Notes under the pieces: model-generated
Database searches by the model: none
Seen by the model: the letters and a program-made list of their open reading frames with translations, nothing else
Told to the model about the DNA's origin: nothing
Translations under genes and position numbers: made by a program
Assembly: GCA_002099365.1 (NCBI GenBank)
Contig: MSED01000003.1
Span: forward strand, 1,240,001 to 1,304,000
DNA: 64,000 nucleotides
From: Phialophora verrucosa
Lineage: Eukaryota; Ascomycota; Eurotiomycetes; Chaetothyriales; Herpotrichiellaceae
Reading direction: 5' to 3'
Shown: positions 41,613 through 52,773 of the stretch, piece by piece
Position numbering within the stretch: the first letter of the stretch is position 1
Layout of the letters: every line of letters starts with the position of its first letter

Positions 41613-44440
41613 ATGCAAGCCCAAAGGACTAAAGCCGAGCTTCAGCAACACAAAGCAAAAGTACGAACTCCCACCCCAGCGTATGTAGGATCCTGACGTG
41701 CATTTAACTGACATAACATCGCCAGCTCGCCAACTCCTACGCGGAACTACTTGAGTGCGCCTCGCTCTATGCACCCACTGCTCGAACCTGCGCTGACTGT
41801 CCCGCTTAGCCAATTCGCCTCGACAGACCTCAAGACCGTCGGAAACTACACGTTAGGAAAGCTTATCGGCAAAGGCTCTTTCGGCAAGGTCTATCTTGCG
41901 AGACATAACCTGACCAATGGCTCAAAGGTCAGATGGGCGATAGTCCGGGGCAAGACGAAAGACTGACGAAGCCCGCAGGTGGTACTCAAGGCCTCGAATA
42001 AGAGCGATTCCAATCTTGCCAGAGAGATACACCATCACCGACAGTTCATACATCCACATATTGCCCGACTATACGAAGTTATAATAACAGAATCCCTGGT
42101 GTGGTTAGTCTTGGAATATTGTCCTGGTATGATGTCCTCAGACTATGCCTGGCTGTGACACTGAACAATGCGCCAGGTGACGAGCTGTACAACTATCTGT
42201 GCAAGAATGGAGCGCTTCCTGTCGAAACTGTACAAAAGATCTTTACCCAGCTGGTTGGGGCTGTTGCATATATCCACAGCAAGTCCTGTGTACATCGAGA
42301 TCTGAAGCTGGAGAATGTGCTACTCGACAAGCACGATAATGTTAAACTGTGCGATTTTGGCTTCACACGGGAGTATGAAGGGAAAGCAAATTACTTGCAA
42401 ACCTTTTGCGGCACGGTATGTTACAGTGCCCCGGAGATGCTGAGAGGCGAGAAATACGCTGGCGAAAAGGTCGACGTCTGGAGCCTGGGAATCATCTTGT
42501 ACGCGCTGTTGAAGGGAGAATTACCCTTCGACGAGGATGATGATGCTGCTACTAAAGCGAAGATTCTGAAGGACGACCCCGTTTATCCCGACACCTTTCC
42601 GGACGCCGCAAAGACTCTGATCTCCAAGTTACTCTCCAAAAGACCTTTGTACAGACCTACTCTTTCAGACATTCTAGCCGACCAATTCCTTACCGATCAC
42701 GCCCCCCAGCAGCAAGCCGTTCTGAAACTGTCCCAACCAGCTGCATTCTCAACACAGCTGGAAAAGGATACCTTGGAGCGCATGAAATCAGCTGGGGTAG
42801 ATATCGACAAAGTTATTGAGAATGTCCTTGCGCAACGCTGTGATTCGCTTGCTGGATGGTGGGCCTTGCTCATTGAGAAGGAGACGCGCAAGCAAGCACG
42901 CAAAGATCGCAAGCGGAAAGATCGAGACGCCGAAATGAAGGTCCTCAGGCGACTGAGCGGTGCCAGCAGCCGCTTGGAGCGCATTGCACCAACGTTAGTG
43001 GAGGTCGACGAAGAGCAATCCCCCGGCGAAGTTGAACCTCGTCGGAGCGGCAGTCGTGGAAGGACACAACGGAGGAGCACTCCTCAGATCATGGTCAGCG
43101 ACCTGCCACAACTTCCAGAAGGAGATGTTATGAAGTCGCCCGAGTCTGGAGCTGCAACGCCACCACCACCACCAATCGACAAAGATTCTCTTCGCTCGAA
43201 CAGTGGCTCCCGACCACCCTTGCCTCCCAAAGAACGCAAACGCCGGAGCAGTACGCTGCAGCTTGTGACATCCAACCCGGACTTACTGGGTCCCATGAAT
43301 GGGGTGAACAAGCGACGAAGTGGAAGATTTCGCAACCGTCAATTCCTCAGCCAGCTTACAGCCCTCAAGCATTGGTTCGTTGAGTCCACAAAACGGGCCA
43401 AATCGCCTGTTCTGAACGGACATTCGAACAACACTTCCAAGGCGACCCTTTCTAATACCGCGGTTCAGGCAATCAAAAGCAGCAGGAACATCACTGGCGC
43501 AGCTAACCACAACAGATCCTCAACCGGGTCAACGTTGACGCCGACTCTGTCGAACCCAAGACCCAAATTAACGACTAGCGCTCCCCTGGTAGATACCAAT
43601 CGTACTGGGGTCCATCGCAAGTCACTTTCACCCTCACCCATTACACCTCGTTCCTCGTATAGACGCAGCTCCACCGGACTGCGAGGCCGCAAGTCCACCT
43701 CTTCGTCAGTCTCCTCGATTCGAAGCATGCCTCGGCATGGCACATCACACAGTAAGGCTTCCTCGCAGAGCTCGAACAGTATCGATACCATTCACAGCCC
43801 GACGAGTCGTACCGTCAGTGTCAGTGGTCGCTCTCCTCACTCTTCCATTAAAGTCCTCCCCTTAACACCCACAGCGAACGCTTTCCCTTCGAGTATCCGC
43901 CTTGCCCGGACCCCCCGCGGCTCGGATGGTGGTCTTGCACCTCGACCACTGTCTGGCATCGGTGCCGACCTGCTCAACCCTCCACCTGGTACGCCGCAAG
44001 CCGACGCCTTCGGCTCCAATGTCATGTTTGCTCGACGGAAGAAATCCCCTTTCAAAGGACCGACGCTGAACTCTGCATTCTTTTCCGCCTCGACTATCCC
44101 TGCCGCATTCGGGAGTCCTGCTCTCTTAGGCGGCAGCGTGAGACAACGTGAAGGCTCAGATGGCAAGCCAAATCTGGGTCTGAAGGATTTTATTGGCGGA
44201 GCACACAGAAAAGGCAGTTCGTCGAAGCGAAAGAGTCAGATCATTGAGGAAGAAGAGGAAGATGAACAGGGTGTTGTCGAGGAAGAGGAAGAGGAAGAGG
44301 ACGTCGAAGAAGTTGAGGCGTTCCAGGCTGTCCACTTGAAGAAAGGAGAACGGCTGGACAGTATCACGATCTGGAACGACACTGTCGCGGAGGAAGCAGA
44401 TGGTTCGAATGAGAGACACCATGCCACAACTAAAGTCTAG
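41613..44440 (+). CDS. CAMK-type (SNF1/KIN-like) serine/threonine kinase, 4 exons
   Basis: Exons 41613-41680, 41726-41927, 41979-42126 and 42177-44440 give 893 aa. The kinase domain is about residues 60-320: GKGSFGKV loop (about 70), VVLKAS lysine, HRDLKLENV (about 179), DFG (about 199), GTVCYSAPEML and DVWSLGIILYALLKGELPF. The layout resembles fungal CAMKL kinases such as the Kin4 or Snf1 groups; I cannot assign one orthologue. The region after the kinase (TLERMKSAGVDIDKVIENVLAQRCDSLAGWW) looks like a UBA-type helical module. Then comes a long basic Ser/Pro/Arg-rich tail with a Pro-rich stretch (ATPPPPPIDKD), an acidic Glu run and an ordered-looking end (VHLKKGERLDSITIWNDTVAEE). The start was fixed by splicing at GTATGT/GCCAG, giving RTPTPASPTPTRNYLSAPRS. 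Confidence 0.88.
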
Positions 44441-44995
44441 GTGCTCGTACGTTCGGCCCGCCTTCGACGACATACCGGCCACCAAATTAGCGTCGGGCTG
44501 GATATGGTGCCTACGGAAAGCGAGCGAGCAATTGTCCCGCGTCTATCTTGCACCTTGCGCCGATGGAACGTCGAACAAAAGTCTAGCGATTTAGCGATGT
44601 CACGAATTTTCTTTTCCTCGGTATTTCTCCTTTGTCAGGACGGAGGACGGTGATGGGACTATGAACGGGATCCCGGCCGCGATATTGCGAGTTGCGAGTC
44701 CTCTAATTCTGTACGATATGTGATATGTGGTGAATGCAATCCATTTCCTGCCTCGGCCCGTATCTTTACACGTCGGGTAGTTCAGCCCCATTATAAACAA
44801 GCTATATAGACCGGACCTTCTCGTGTGTGCTCGGTATTGTTGTGTACATTACCCGTGGCGGCCGCCCTAGCCATACTGCGTCATCTTCTTCGCCTTCCTT
44901 TGCTCGCCTGGTCCCCAAACATGCCTTATTACGCTAACGAGACCTCCGATTCAATCGCCTAGCATAATGATAGAGAGGCTTACAACCCCCCTCCC
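44441..44995. other. Intergenic 3' region between convergent kinase and unknown gene
   Basis: About 555 bp. Nothing recognisable. Confidence 0.5.
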
Positions 44996-47491
44996 TTACT
45001 TGATGTTGGCGTTGACGTTGACACTCTCACTCAGGCTGCGACTTCTTACAGTGAGTACCGTTGTCGTCCGCGTGCGAGTTATCTTGCGGAGGTATGAGTG
45101 GCGGTTGACGGTACGGACCGTCTCGCTTATGATTTGAAGGTCGTCCTCTTCTTCGTCCTCTTCTTCCTGATGATTTCCCTGGCGCCTAGCGAGAGACTTG
45201 CTAGGTCGTTGACTAGATTTGACGACTTTCTCGAAATGATTGTGAATGCTGCTCTGCTTGTATTGGCGTGAGGTGGTCTTCGTCGGAACTTTCTCTATTG
45301 TTCTTGGTGTTAGTTGAACAACGTCTGCTGATGTCTCTGGAGCTTTGATTTTCTGCCGTCGCGGTCCTATGCTTTGCATTTTACTAGGATGGTCGTCCTC
45401 AACTGTGAGATCGATAGCCGAGACGGGAGATGCCTTTACAGTAAAATTATCTGCTGGAGAAACATCCAAGACCGAAACACGCTGCCTCTTAGGCTGTCCT
45501 CTAACTGGAGGTGGAGCCGCTGGCGGCGGCGGCGGCGGCGGAGTTGGGCTGGGAACAGCTGCGTACTGAAGAAGCTCCTCTGTGAACCTATCAACCTCTA
45601 GGCGGGGAGATGATTGTTTGGCGATATCCGGCTTCTTGATGAGTTGTTCGATTTCCTCTGTAGCCTTAGCGGTATCGTCTGTATTAGCTGGTTGAATAAG
45701 CTGCTGTGAGTCCTCTAAGTCTGAAGATAATCTTGACTTTAGAGGTAAGAGGGATAGAGAGGTCTTTGAGGGGATTTCGACCACAATTTTAGTCTTCTTA
45801 ATGTCGGCAAGAGACTGGCGGGTTTTGCTGGTTTGTTTGCAGTTTCTTGGCGCGGTAGCGTCTGCTGGGATACCTACCCAGTCCTCTTCGTCACTCGAGA
45901 ATGGAGAACTAGCCGTCGACGGGTCGGTCTGCGGCCTCTCGCCGTATATCCCCCGGATAAATTGTTCGAAATAAATTCCCCTACTGCCTCTATGGTATCC
46001 CTTAACTTTAAAGCTGCGGAGGAGTTGATACGCAACGACACCTCGGTAAATATTTCGCACTTTATTGAGAGACTAGAATTGTAAGTTAGATACAATACGA
46101 GCACAATATTAGAGTAAGCTTACTGGTGCCAGCACCTTCCCAGACTGATAGTTTATCCCGGACATGGTTATAGACTTTACCGAGTCGTAAAGTTGTAGGG
46201 CTTCTCGGTGATTTAGAATCGCGATCGGTTGGGTCTCAACAGCTGCCCACACAAGAAACTAGATATATTATTAGTTCTATTCAAGTTTTCAACTTTTGTA
46301 ACTTACCTCTCCGGTTCCAGTATAGCTTTTGTCATCCTTCCGTTTACACTTAGAAGGGGAGTCGTTATGGATCCTGGTTAGATTGTCTAAACGGAGATCT
46401 TTACAGACCTCCGGGACAAGGTAAAGGCCATTTCTCTCTCCGTCTCTCCGCGTAATCTTCTCTTCTAGATCATTGTAATCAACAATGGCTAATGCTTTTG
46501 AAGTCTGCTTATCTCTCGCGATAATCGTTAATGCCCTGGCGGGATTCTGCGTGAAGGAAAGTAAGGGAGAGAGGAAGGTCTTGTCTTCACATAAATGTCG
46601 TCTAGCCAAGTCGCCAAACTCGTCGGTGTCATAGCTTGGTGGTTGTGTTATCCTCGTAGATGGCGCTAAGAAATGCCGAGCTCTGAGCCCATGGCTTGGA
46701 TCGAAAGCTCTAAACAGGAGCCGGGATCTCTTGTGCGGCGCGGACTTGCCCTGATTATTAAATTTGAGACTCAAGCGCGGATTTATGCGTGTCGCCGTTG
46801 CCGCGAAATCGTTTTTATCAAGGTCTAAGTAAACCTCATCTTCGCTGTCTGTCCCCGTGACCCAGGAGCCGCTGGAGCAAGAGTCGCTGTCGACACTGCT
46901 GAGCGAGGCAGACGTATATGTTGACGTACAAGTCGACTCTCTTCTTGCGCGGCTTTCCTTTGTGTCTTTATTCATGCCTGTTTTGTTCTTTGGTTGCGGA
47001 CGTTCTGGTCGGCGAAGTCTCTTCGGTCTGTCCGACGCCTTTAGTGTAGCTTGGTTCGAACTTGATGTTACACTTGAGTTAGTGTCAGAATCCCATTCGT
47101 CTGGATGTACCGTAAGCGCGCGCTTTAGAGGTAGTGTTTGCTGCGTCTCATGTGCATGAAGTCGAAGCTTAAGTGGGATCCCGAGAGCTTGAGCCGTGGC
47201 CTCAACTACGGCTCTTTGTGCGTGAAATTCATTGCGCGCTCGGGCGAGGGGCATGACCTGAATTTCTTGAAATACTTGACCTCTTGTGGTTCGCTTCATG
47301 TCGTTCAATTGTGCATCGATTGCCGCAATAGAGAGGCCTCTTGGGAGGTTCTCGCTAGAAAGTTGCTTTGTTTTTGTGGCGTTGAAGATCAGCGCAGTTT
47401 CATTTCGTGAAATTTCATAAAACTTATGCATTACCCCGAGGAGGATGCGATCATCGGGTGTCCAGGCATGCTTCTGCTGAATCCCAGGCAT
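44996..47491 (-). CDS. Unknown fungal protein, possible DUF7587/ADP-ribosyltransferase-like domain, 3 exons
   Basis: Exons 47491-46307, 46258-46124 and 46072-44996, with phase-0 introns of 48 and 51 bp, give 798 aa. I do not recognise an orthologue with known function. The N-terminus (HAWTPDDRILLGVMHKFYEISRNE) looks like a small SANT/Myb-like helical module. A linker rich in Ser/Thr follows. A folded domain at about residues 255-400 has LLFRAFDPSHGLRARHF, then LLSFTQNPARALTII, ALAIVDYNDLEEK and, across intron 1, GTGEFLVWAAVE. This order resembles fungal DUF7587-type domains and loosely the Arg / Ser-Thr / Glu plan of ADP-ribosyltransferases; that is inference. The C-terminal half is disordered with a Pro run, basic clusters and SSDEEDW. 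Exons 2 and 3 are A+T-richer than neighbouring genes, fitting an accessory or fast-evolving gene. Confidence 0.65.
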
Positions 47492-48088
47492 CTTTGCATT
47501 TATCTTGGTTCAAGGCCGAACACCTTAATAGCAAGAAACAATTGGAAGATGTGAGGGGAAGCAAAAGGGAAGGCTAGAAGGGAGAAGTAGAACATCAAGA
47601 TATAATAATCAGATAACTGAGAGGTAGATAAATCGAGTGAAGTGCATCGAAGTATCGTGTCCAAGCCCGACAGAAAAGTGAGGTCTGCATTGTGACAAGG
47701 TAATAAATGCCCATTAAAACTCCTGACGCCACCGGGAATGTTCTACCTTGTCTGGACGAAGAGGTCCCGCAACGTGCAAACCGACACCTGATGATTGCGT
47801 GGAAGTTGACAAAACAAGTCTGAGTTTGATCTCAAGGGCAGTTGAGGTTGAGTGAAGTGAAGGTCATCGGAACGCAATTACTTTAGTCCGTCCTATGACC
47901 GACTGACATTTGCACGATTGGCCAGGCCAAGGCTGAGGCTGTGCGGGCAATTGCCTGGCGACGAATTTAATCCTCTCTGTTTGCTCTCCTTTCATATTGA
48001 TGATATTTGGGTCACTTGACATGTTACTTGCAAGAAGCGCTCAGCTTGCATCTAGATCGGAGGCTTGCTATCCCCAGACTGGCTTTAA
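47492..48088. promoter_or_regulatory. Shared promoter between unknown gene and NAA38-like gene
   Basis: About 600 bp between divergent genes. No specific element recognised. Confidence 0.4.
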
Positions 48089-48430
48089 ATGGAGCAAGTC
48101 GAGGCTACTCACTTCCTCGAGTCGCTAATTGGGAAGACGCTCTATGTCACCGTTCCAGATGGACGCCTATTCTCAGGGACATTTCGCTGCACAGACAACG
48201 AAAGCAACGTCATTTTGTCGAATGCATTCGAATACAGGATGCCATCACAGGCTGCGGAGAACGCTGCTGTTGAAAAGCTGAAGGTTCAAGGGCAGGCTAG
48301 CAGGGCAAATATGACGTCCCGCTTCGTCGGCCTGATTGTCATCCCAGGCAAGCAGATCGCCCAGATGGAGGTCGAGGAGCGACGCGAGTGGCCGAGTGGA
48401 CAGTCTTTGTCGGTACGAACAAAGACGTGA
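48089..48430 (+). CDS. NAA38: LSm-domain protein, NAA38/Mak31-like NatC auxiliary subunit
   Basis: Single exon, 113 aa. NAA38 (yeast Mak31) is the LSm-fold subunit of the NatC N-terminal acetyltransferase. The Sm1 motif is FLESLIGKTLYVTVPDGRLFSGTFRCTDNESNVIL (split here at residues about 9-43; the key Asp-Gly and Cys-Asp-Asn-type turn are present). Sm2 is SRFVGLIVIPGKQIAQMEVEE (about 76-96), with the IPG turn seen in NAA38/LSMD1 in place of the canonical Sm RG. Between them is a short Ala-rich helical insert. A generic LSm protein is the alternative. Confidence 0.78.
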   Translation: MEQVEATHFLESLIGKTLYVTVPDGRLFSGTFRCTDNESNVILSNAFEYRMPSQAAENAAVEKLKVQGQASRANMTSRFVGLIVIPGKQIAQMEVEERREWPSGQSLSVRTKT

Positions 48431-49891
48431 ACGAATTTCGTCTCCCTTCTTCACGGTCATGCCCCTGCCTTGGCATCTCGACACGAATAATTGGCACTTC
48501 ATACAGCGTGCAAGGCACCAACAGCATATGCGATCGTCTGCCTCACTCTCCATCGGATCGCTGAGAAAGTGAGATGTTATAGGTTGAGAGACAAGCGAAG
48601 CGCATGTCTATCCGAGAGCAAGACCAATTCACTCGGGCGAGAATGGACACAAGCTGAGGAGTTCGACTAATGCCTTTCAAAAACTGTTGCAGTGGGCTCC
48701 ACCGGAAGGATTCATAAAAGTGGAAGAGCTTCTCAGAGGAGTGTAGGCTAGGACAGACAGGCGATGCTGTCAAGCATAGTGTCGGAGAAGAGGAGAGCAT
48801 CGTTGCTCATAGAGGCCAACCCCATACATACCAACGCAGAGACGGTAGTGAAATTGGTGGGTTTACGGGCGTGCTCGGACTTGGGGAACAATAATACAGT
48901 ACTAGATTCTCTGGCCTGTGTGGCTCTGTACCTCGAGCCACGAAGCGCTTCGCCCAAGTCGTGATGAAGGATGAAGCTGAAAACCGAAAATAGCAGTCCT
49001 ATTATTCTGTCGCTGTAGCTGCAAACAGTCGTGCTTAGTGTACATCGTACACGGGATGATACACGGCCCGAAGTAGTAAGCAGGGTTATCTATGCGAGGT
49101 CGCATCTTGCTGGGCATAACCGGGAGTTAGGGGTTTAGTTAGGCGCAGTCGAATGTTCTGGGCCAGGAAGCCGACATGGCCGGAGTTGCAGCCAACCAGA
49201 GCGGCGCAGCGCGAGTCTGGAGAACAACACCAAGAAAGCCGAAGCGACTAACTGCGCATGGATGAGGAGTTCACTTCTGGCTCAGTAATTCTGCTCCCAT
49301 TTTATTTATCGGCCCTACATTGTCTTCTCCCGCCTCGTGGCCTCGACACTATCTTAGATGTTGCGATCTATGTGCTGCCTGGCTTGACCTTAGTTCTACG
49401 TGTCTGTCAGTCGCCATCTTCCCTTTGAGGTTAGTCACCGTCCAGCCCTTCCGCCGCCGGTGTTGCGTCACCCGTTTCACGATCATGGCTCATGCGGCAT
49501 CCTCACTCCCCCCAAGAGAGGCCGTGATTTAGCTTGCCCGACCTCGAGACACCTTGTTGACCAATATACTGACGTCGGATCTTCGCTGTACCGCAGGCGA
49601 GACAAAGAACGTGAACCCCCACCAAAGACCTTCCATGCCCTACCGCCCCTTGTCACCTATTCCTACGAACACCACCAGCCGAGCTAGCGATACCGCGCTT
49701 TATTGTCAGAAGGTGAATTTGACCTGAGCATACGAATAGTGTGCTCCTTCCAGAACGCCCTCGAGTACAGTCGCCAAAACGCATTCCTCAAAGCGGCTGC
49801 TTATCTCACTCCTCAAACCTCCTTGACCCGCTCGCTATCTCCCTCGACCATCTGCCAACGGCCGGGTCCATAATTTTCCGCCGAGAATTCA
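48431..49891. other. Gene-free stretch upstream of PPZ1
   Basis: About 1.5 kb. The right half is pyrimidine-rich and probably PPZ1 promoter and long leader. No convincing coding frame. Confidence 0.5.
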
Positions 49892-51644
49892 ATGGGTCAA
49901 CAACAGTCAAAGGGCAGCGATGGTACTAGAACCCCGTTGAAAAGCGGCTCCTCGTCCAATCTCCCCGACACTCTGCAACAATATCCCTCCATCTCCAAGT
50001 CCGACACGAAAGAAAGCACTTCCAGGTCGATCCGATCCTCCATTCGAAGCAAGATAAAGAGCTCGGGAGATGACAAGAGCAACGATAGTCCACGGGGTTC
50101 AGCTTCGGCTCTCGCGGGAGTAGAGGGACCAAACAATGACAAAGGCGACGCTAGCTCGATTGCGAGTGGTCGCTCAGGTTCTTCACGGGTGCCTCGCGAG
50201 AAGATCACGCCTGTAGAGTCTCCCACATCGCCTGCGGATGATGAAGATGCACCATCACCGGGCGCGAATACGCCGGCCAGACCGCCATCACCAACCCAGT
50301 CCAAGTCCGTGGGCAAAGGCCACAAATCGGTGGATCGTGCCCAGCGAACGGGTGAGGTGGGAGCGGTTTCGGAAGACGCACCTCATCAGGCTCATGTGCA
50401 TTCCTCGACGCAGAAAGCAGGGGATTCTATCTTGGTCAAGCGGGAGAATCAAATCAATCCACGAGCTCCGGAGACCAAGGCTTCGCTCAGGGCCAAGTTG
50501 GCGGAACTGCCAGGAGCATCTCCTGGAGGTGGCATGGGCATGGGAGACGTGAATGACATGGATCTGGACGACATGATCTCGCGACTTCTCGATGCCGGCT
50601 ACACCACCAAAGTGACCAAGGCCGTGTGCCTTAAGAATGCCGAAATCACGGCCATTTGCAGTGCTGTCAGGGAAGTGCTACTATCTCAGCCAGCGCTCCT
50701 GGAGCTGACTGCACCCGTCAAGATTGTCGGAGACATCCACGGGCAATACAACGATCTGATTCGTCTATTCGAGATGTGCGGCTTCCCTCCAAATGCCAAT
50801 TTTCTCTTCCTTGGCGACTACGTTGACCGGGGAAAGCAGTCGCTCGAAACCATTCTCCTGCTGTTCTGCTACAAGTTGAAATACCCGGAGAACTTCTTCA
50901 TCCTCCGCGGCAATCATGAATGTGCCAACGTCACTCGTGTCTACGGCTTCTACGATGAATGCAAGCGGAGGTGCAACATCAAGGTGTGGAAAACCTTCAT
51001 TGACACCTTCAACTGTTTGCCTATTGCAGCTATAGTGGCGGACAAGATCTTCTGTGTGCACGGTGGGTTGTCTCCGTCGCTCTCCCACATGGACGACATC
51101 CGACAGATCGCCCGACCTACGGACGTTCCAGATTATGGACTGCTCAACGACCTCTTATGGAGTGATCCGGCGGATATGGACCAAGATTGGGAATCCAATG
51201 AACGAGGAGTGAGCTATTGTTTCGGGAAAAAGGTTATCGTCGACTTCCTCTCACGGCACGATTTTGACTTGGTCTGTCGAGCTCACATGGTCGTTGAAGA
51301 CGGATATGAGTTTTTCAATGACCGATTACTTGTCACCGTCTTCTCTGCCCCCAATGTTAGTCAAGCGTACTTCCTCAACTTGTCTTGGAAGATCGCTAAC
51401 CGTGTTCTAGTATTGTGGTGAGTTCGACAACTGGGGTGCTGTCATGTCGGTGTCGAGCAACTTGCTGTGCAGTTTTGAATTACTGAAGCCGCTGGATTCA
51501 AGTGCGCTGAAGAACCACATCAAGAGGGGCAGAAATGCTCGTCAAAACATGCTCAACAGTCCGGTACGTGCATTGTTTTTGGTCCTGGCAAACAAAGACT
51601 AATGTATGCTTTAGCCAGCACAAGTGTCCGCCCAGAGCTTCTAG
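49892..51644 (+). CDS. PPZ1: Ser/Thr protein phosphatase PPZ1, 3 exons
   Basis: Exons 49892-51355, 51411-51563 and 51615-51644 give 548 aa. Ppz-type phosphatases are fungus-specific PP1 relatives regulating cation and pH homeostasis, salt tolerance and wall integrity. The start MGQQQSKG is a consensus N-myristoylation site, as in Ppz1. About 215 residues of basic Ser-rich disordered N-terminus follow. The catalytic domain has all metallophosphatase motifs: GDIHGQYNDLIRLF, FLGDYVDRGKQSLET, LRGNHECANVTRVYGF, CVHGGLSP and SAPNYCGEFDNWGAVMSV (across intron 1). A short last exon encodes PAQVSAQSF. Myristoylation would need the enzyme encoded at 61845. Confidence 0.95.
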
Positions 51645-52773
51645 GAGTTGCTAGAATTGTCGCCTAGTCCGTCAAGGCAGAGACAACGGTCCGGCTCCTT
51701 CCTGCGTTTACTATGACTGCACTTCCCCTCGAGGGTAATATCACATCAGCCCTGCGCAGCAAAGGTTGATTTACAAACGATACATAAACTTCCTGCGGCG
51801 TCAGATAAAAGGATTTTATCCATACTACCTGCTACTTCAGTGATTTCTTCTTCAACTGGGCGTCGGGGTTGGCGCAGGGGAATTGCTCCAAACAACCAGG
51901 AGAGCGCGCGGAAATATGATGAGGTTACAGTGCTGGAAAAGCAGATGAAGTGTTCTACAGAAATCCCAGACCTCCCTTCAGTCGAGGCGAATCGAGTCGA
52001 GTGGATGCAACGGAGCAGAGGGGTGTGGTTTGCTGAGGACGTAGCGCTGCGGAAGCAGGGGTGGAGGAAGAAGCAGAAGAAGCTGTCTGACACTCGGGCG
52101 CCAGCAGCAGCAATTTGGACTTTAGGGAGCAAGACGTCAACGAGAAATGACAGGCTAATGCGATGAAGATTCTCCAATCCCACATGAGGTGCCTGTTTCA
52201 GATTGGAAGCCGCCGTAAACCTGAGGGTAGCCCCCAAGGTCAAATGGCGCTGTTCCAGATGGTCAGACGCGCGAAAAGAGCACGAGCGCGTCGAACTTCG
52301 ATGTGCAGGCTCCGAAATAATGGGTGGGAGGAGAGCTCCACTTCGAAATACACCCAATCCCGTCTGGCTGCGGAGCACTCAATGTGCCCTCACCTCGAGC
52401 ACTGTGTACAACTGACTTACAATTGAAATTGACCTGACTGCTCCCTGTCTCTTCTATCTCCCTCAAACCCTTGGGCCAGGGCAATCCAACATTGCCAGGG
52501 CACCGAGACACAATTCACCTTCCTGCTCCCGCCTGACTGCATGGCTTGACTCAGCAAACTACTTCCCGCAGGGCCGTGTCGATCTTCCGCATTGCTTCCA
52601 AACGCAAACGACAGCTCCTGCTCTGCCGCCTGCCGCCCACCGCACCCCATCTCACCTACATACTCAAGAAGCAGCCGTTCGAACGCATTCTCCCAGCTTG
52701 ACTCCCTTACACCCTGATCCTGCCATTTTGATCCTCCCCAAAGTGGCCTTCGTGGCCACTCTCCAATGCCATC
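51645..52773. other. Intergenic between PPZ1 and CAC2, with an unassigned open frame
   Basis: About 1.1 kb. A plus-strand frame is open from 51717 to 52166 (149 codons) but begins without an ATG, and the opposite strand is open over 51746-52378 as well. Neither shows a family I know. See findings. Confidence 0.4.

Noticed and set aside
51746..52378. 210-codon minus-strand frame between PPZ1 and CAC2
   Set aside because: Cys/Ser/Phe-rich composition without domain; the plus-strand frame over the same bases looks more protein-like, though unproven.
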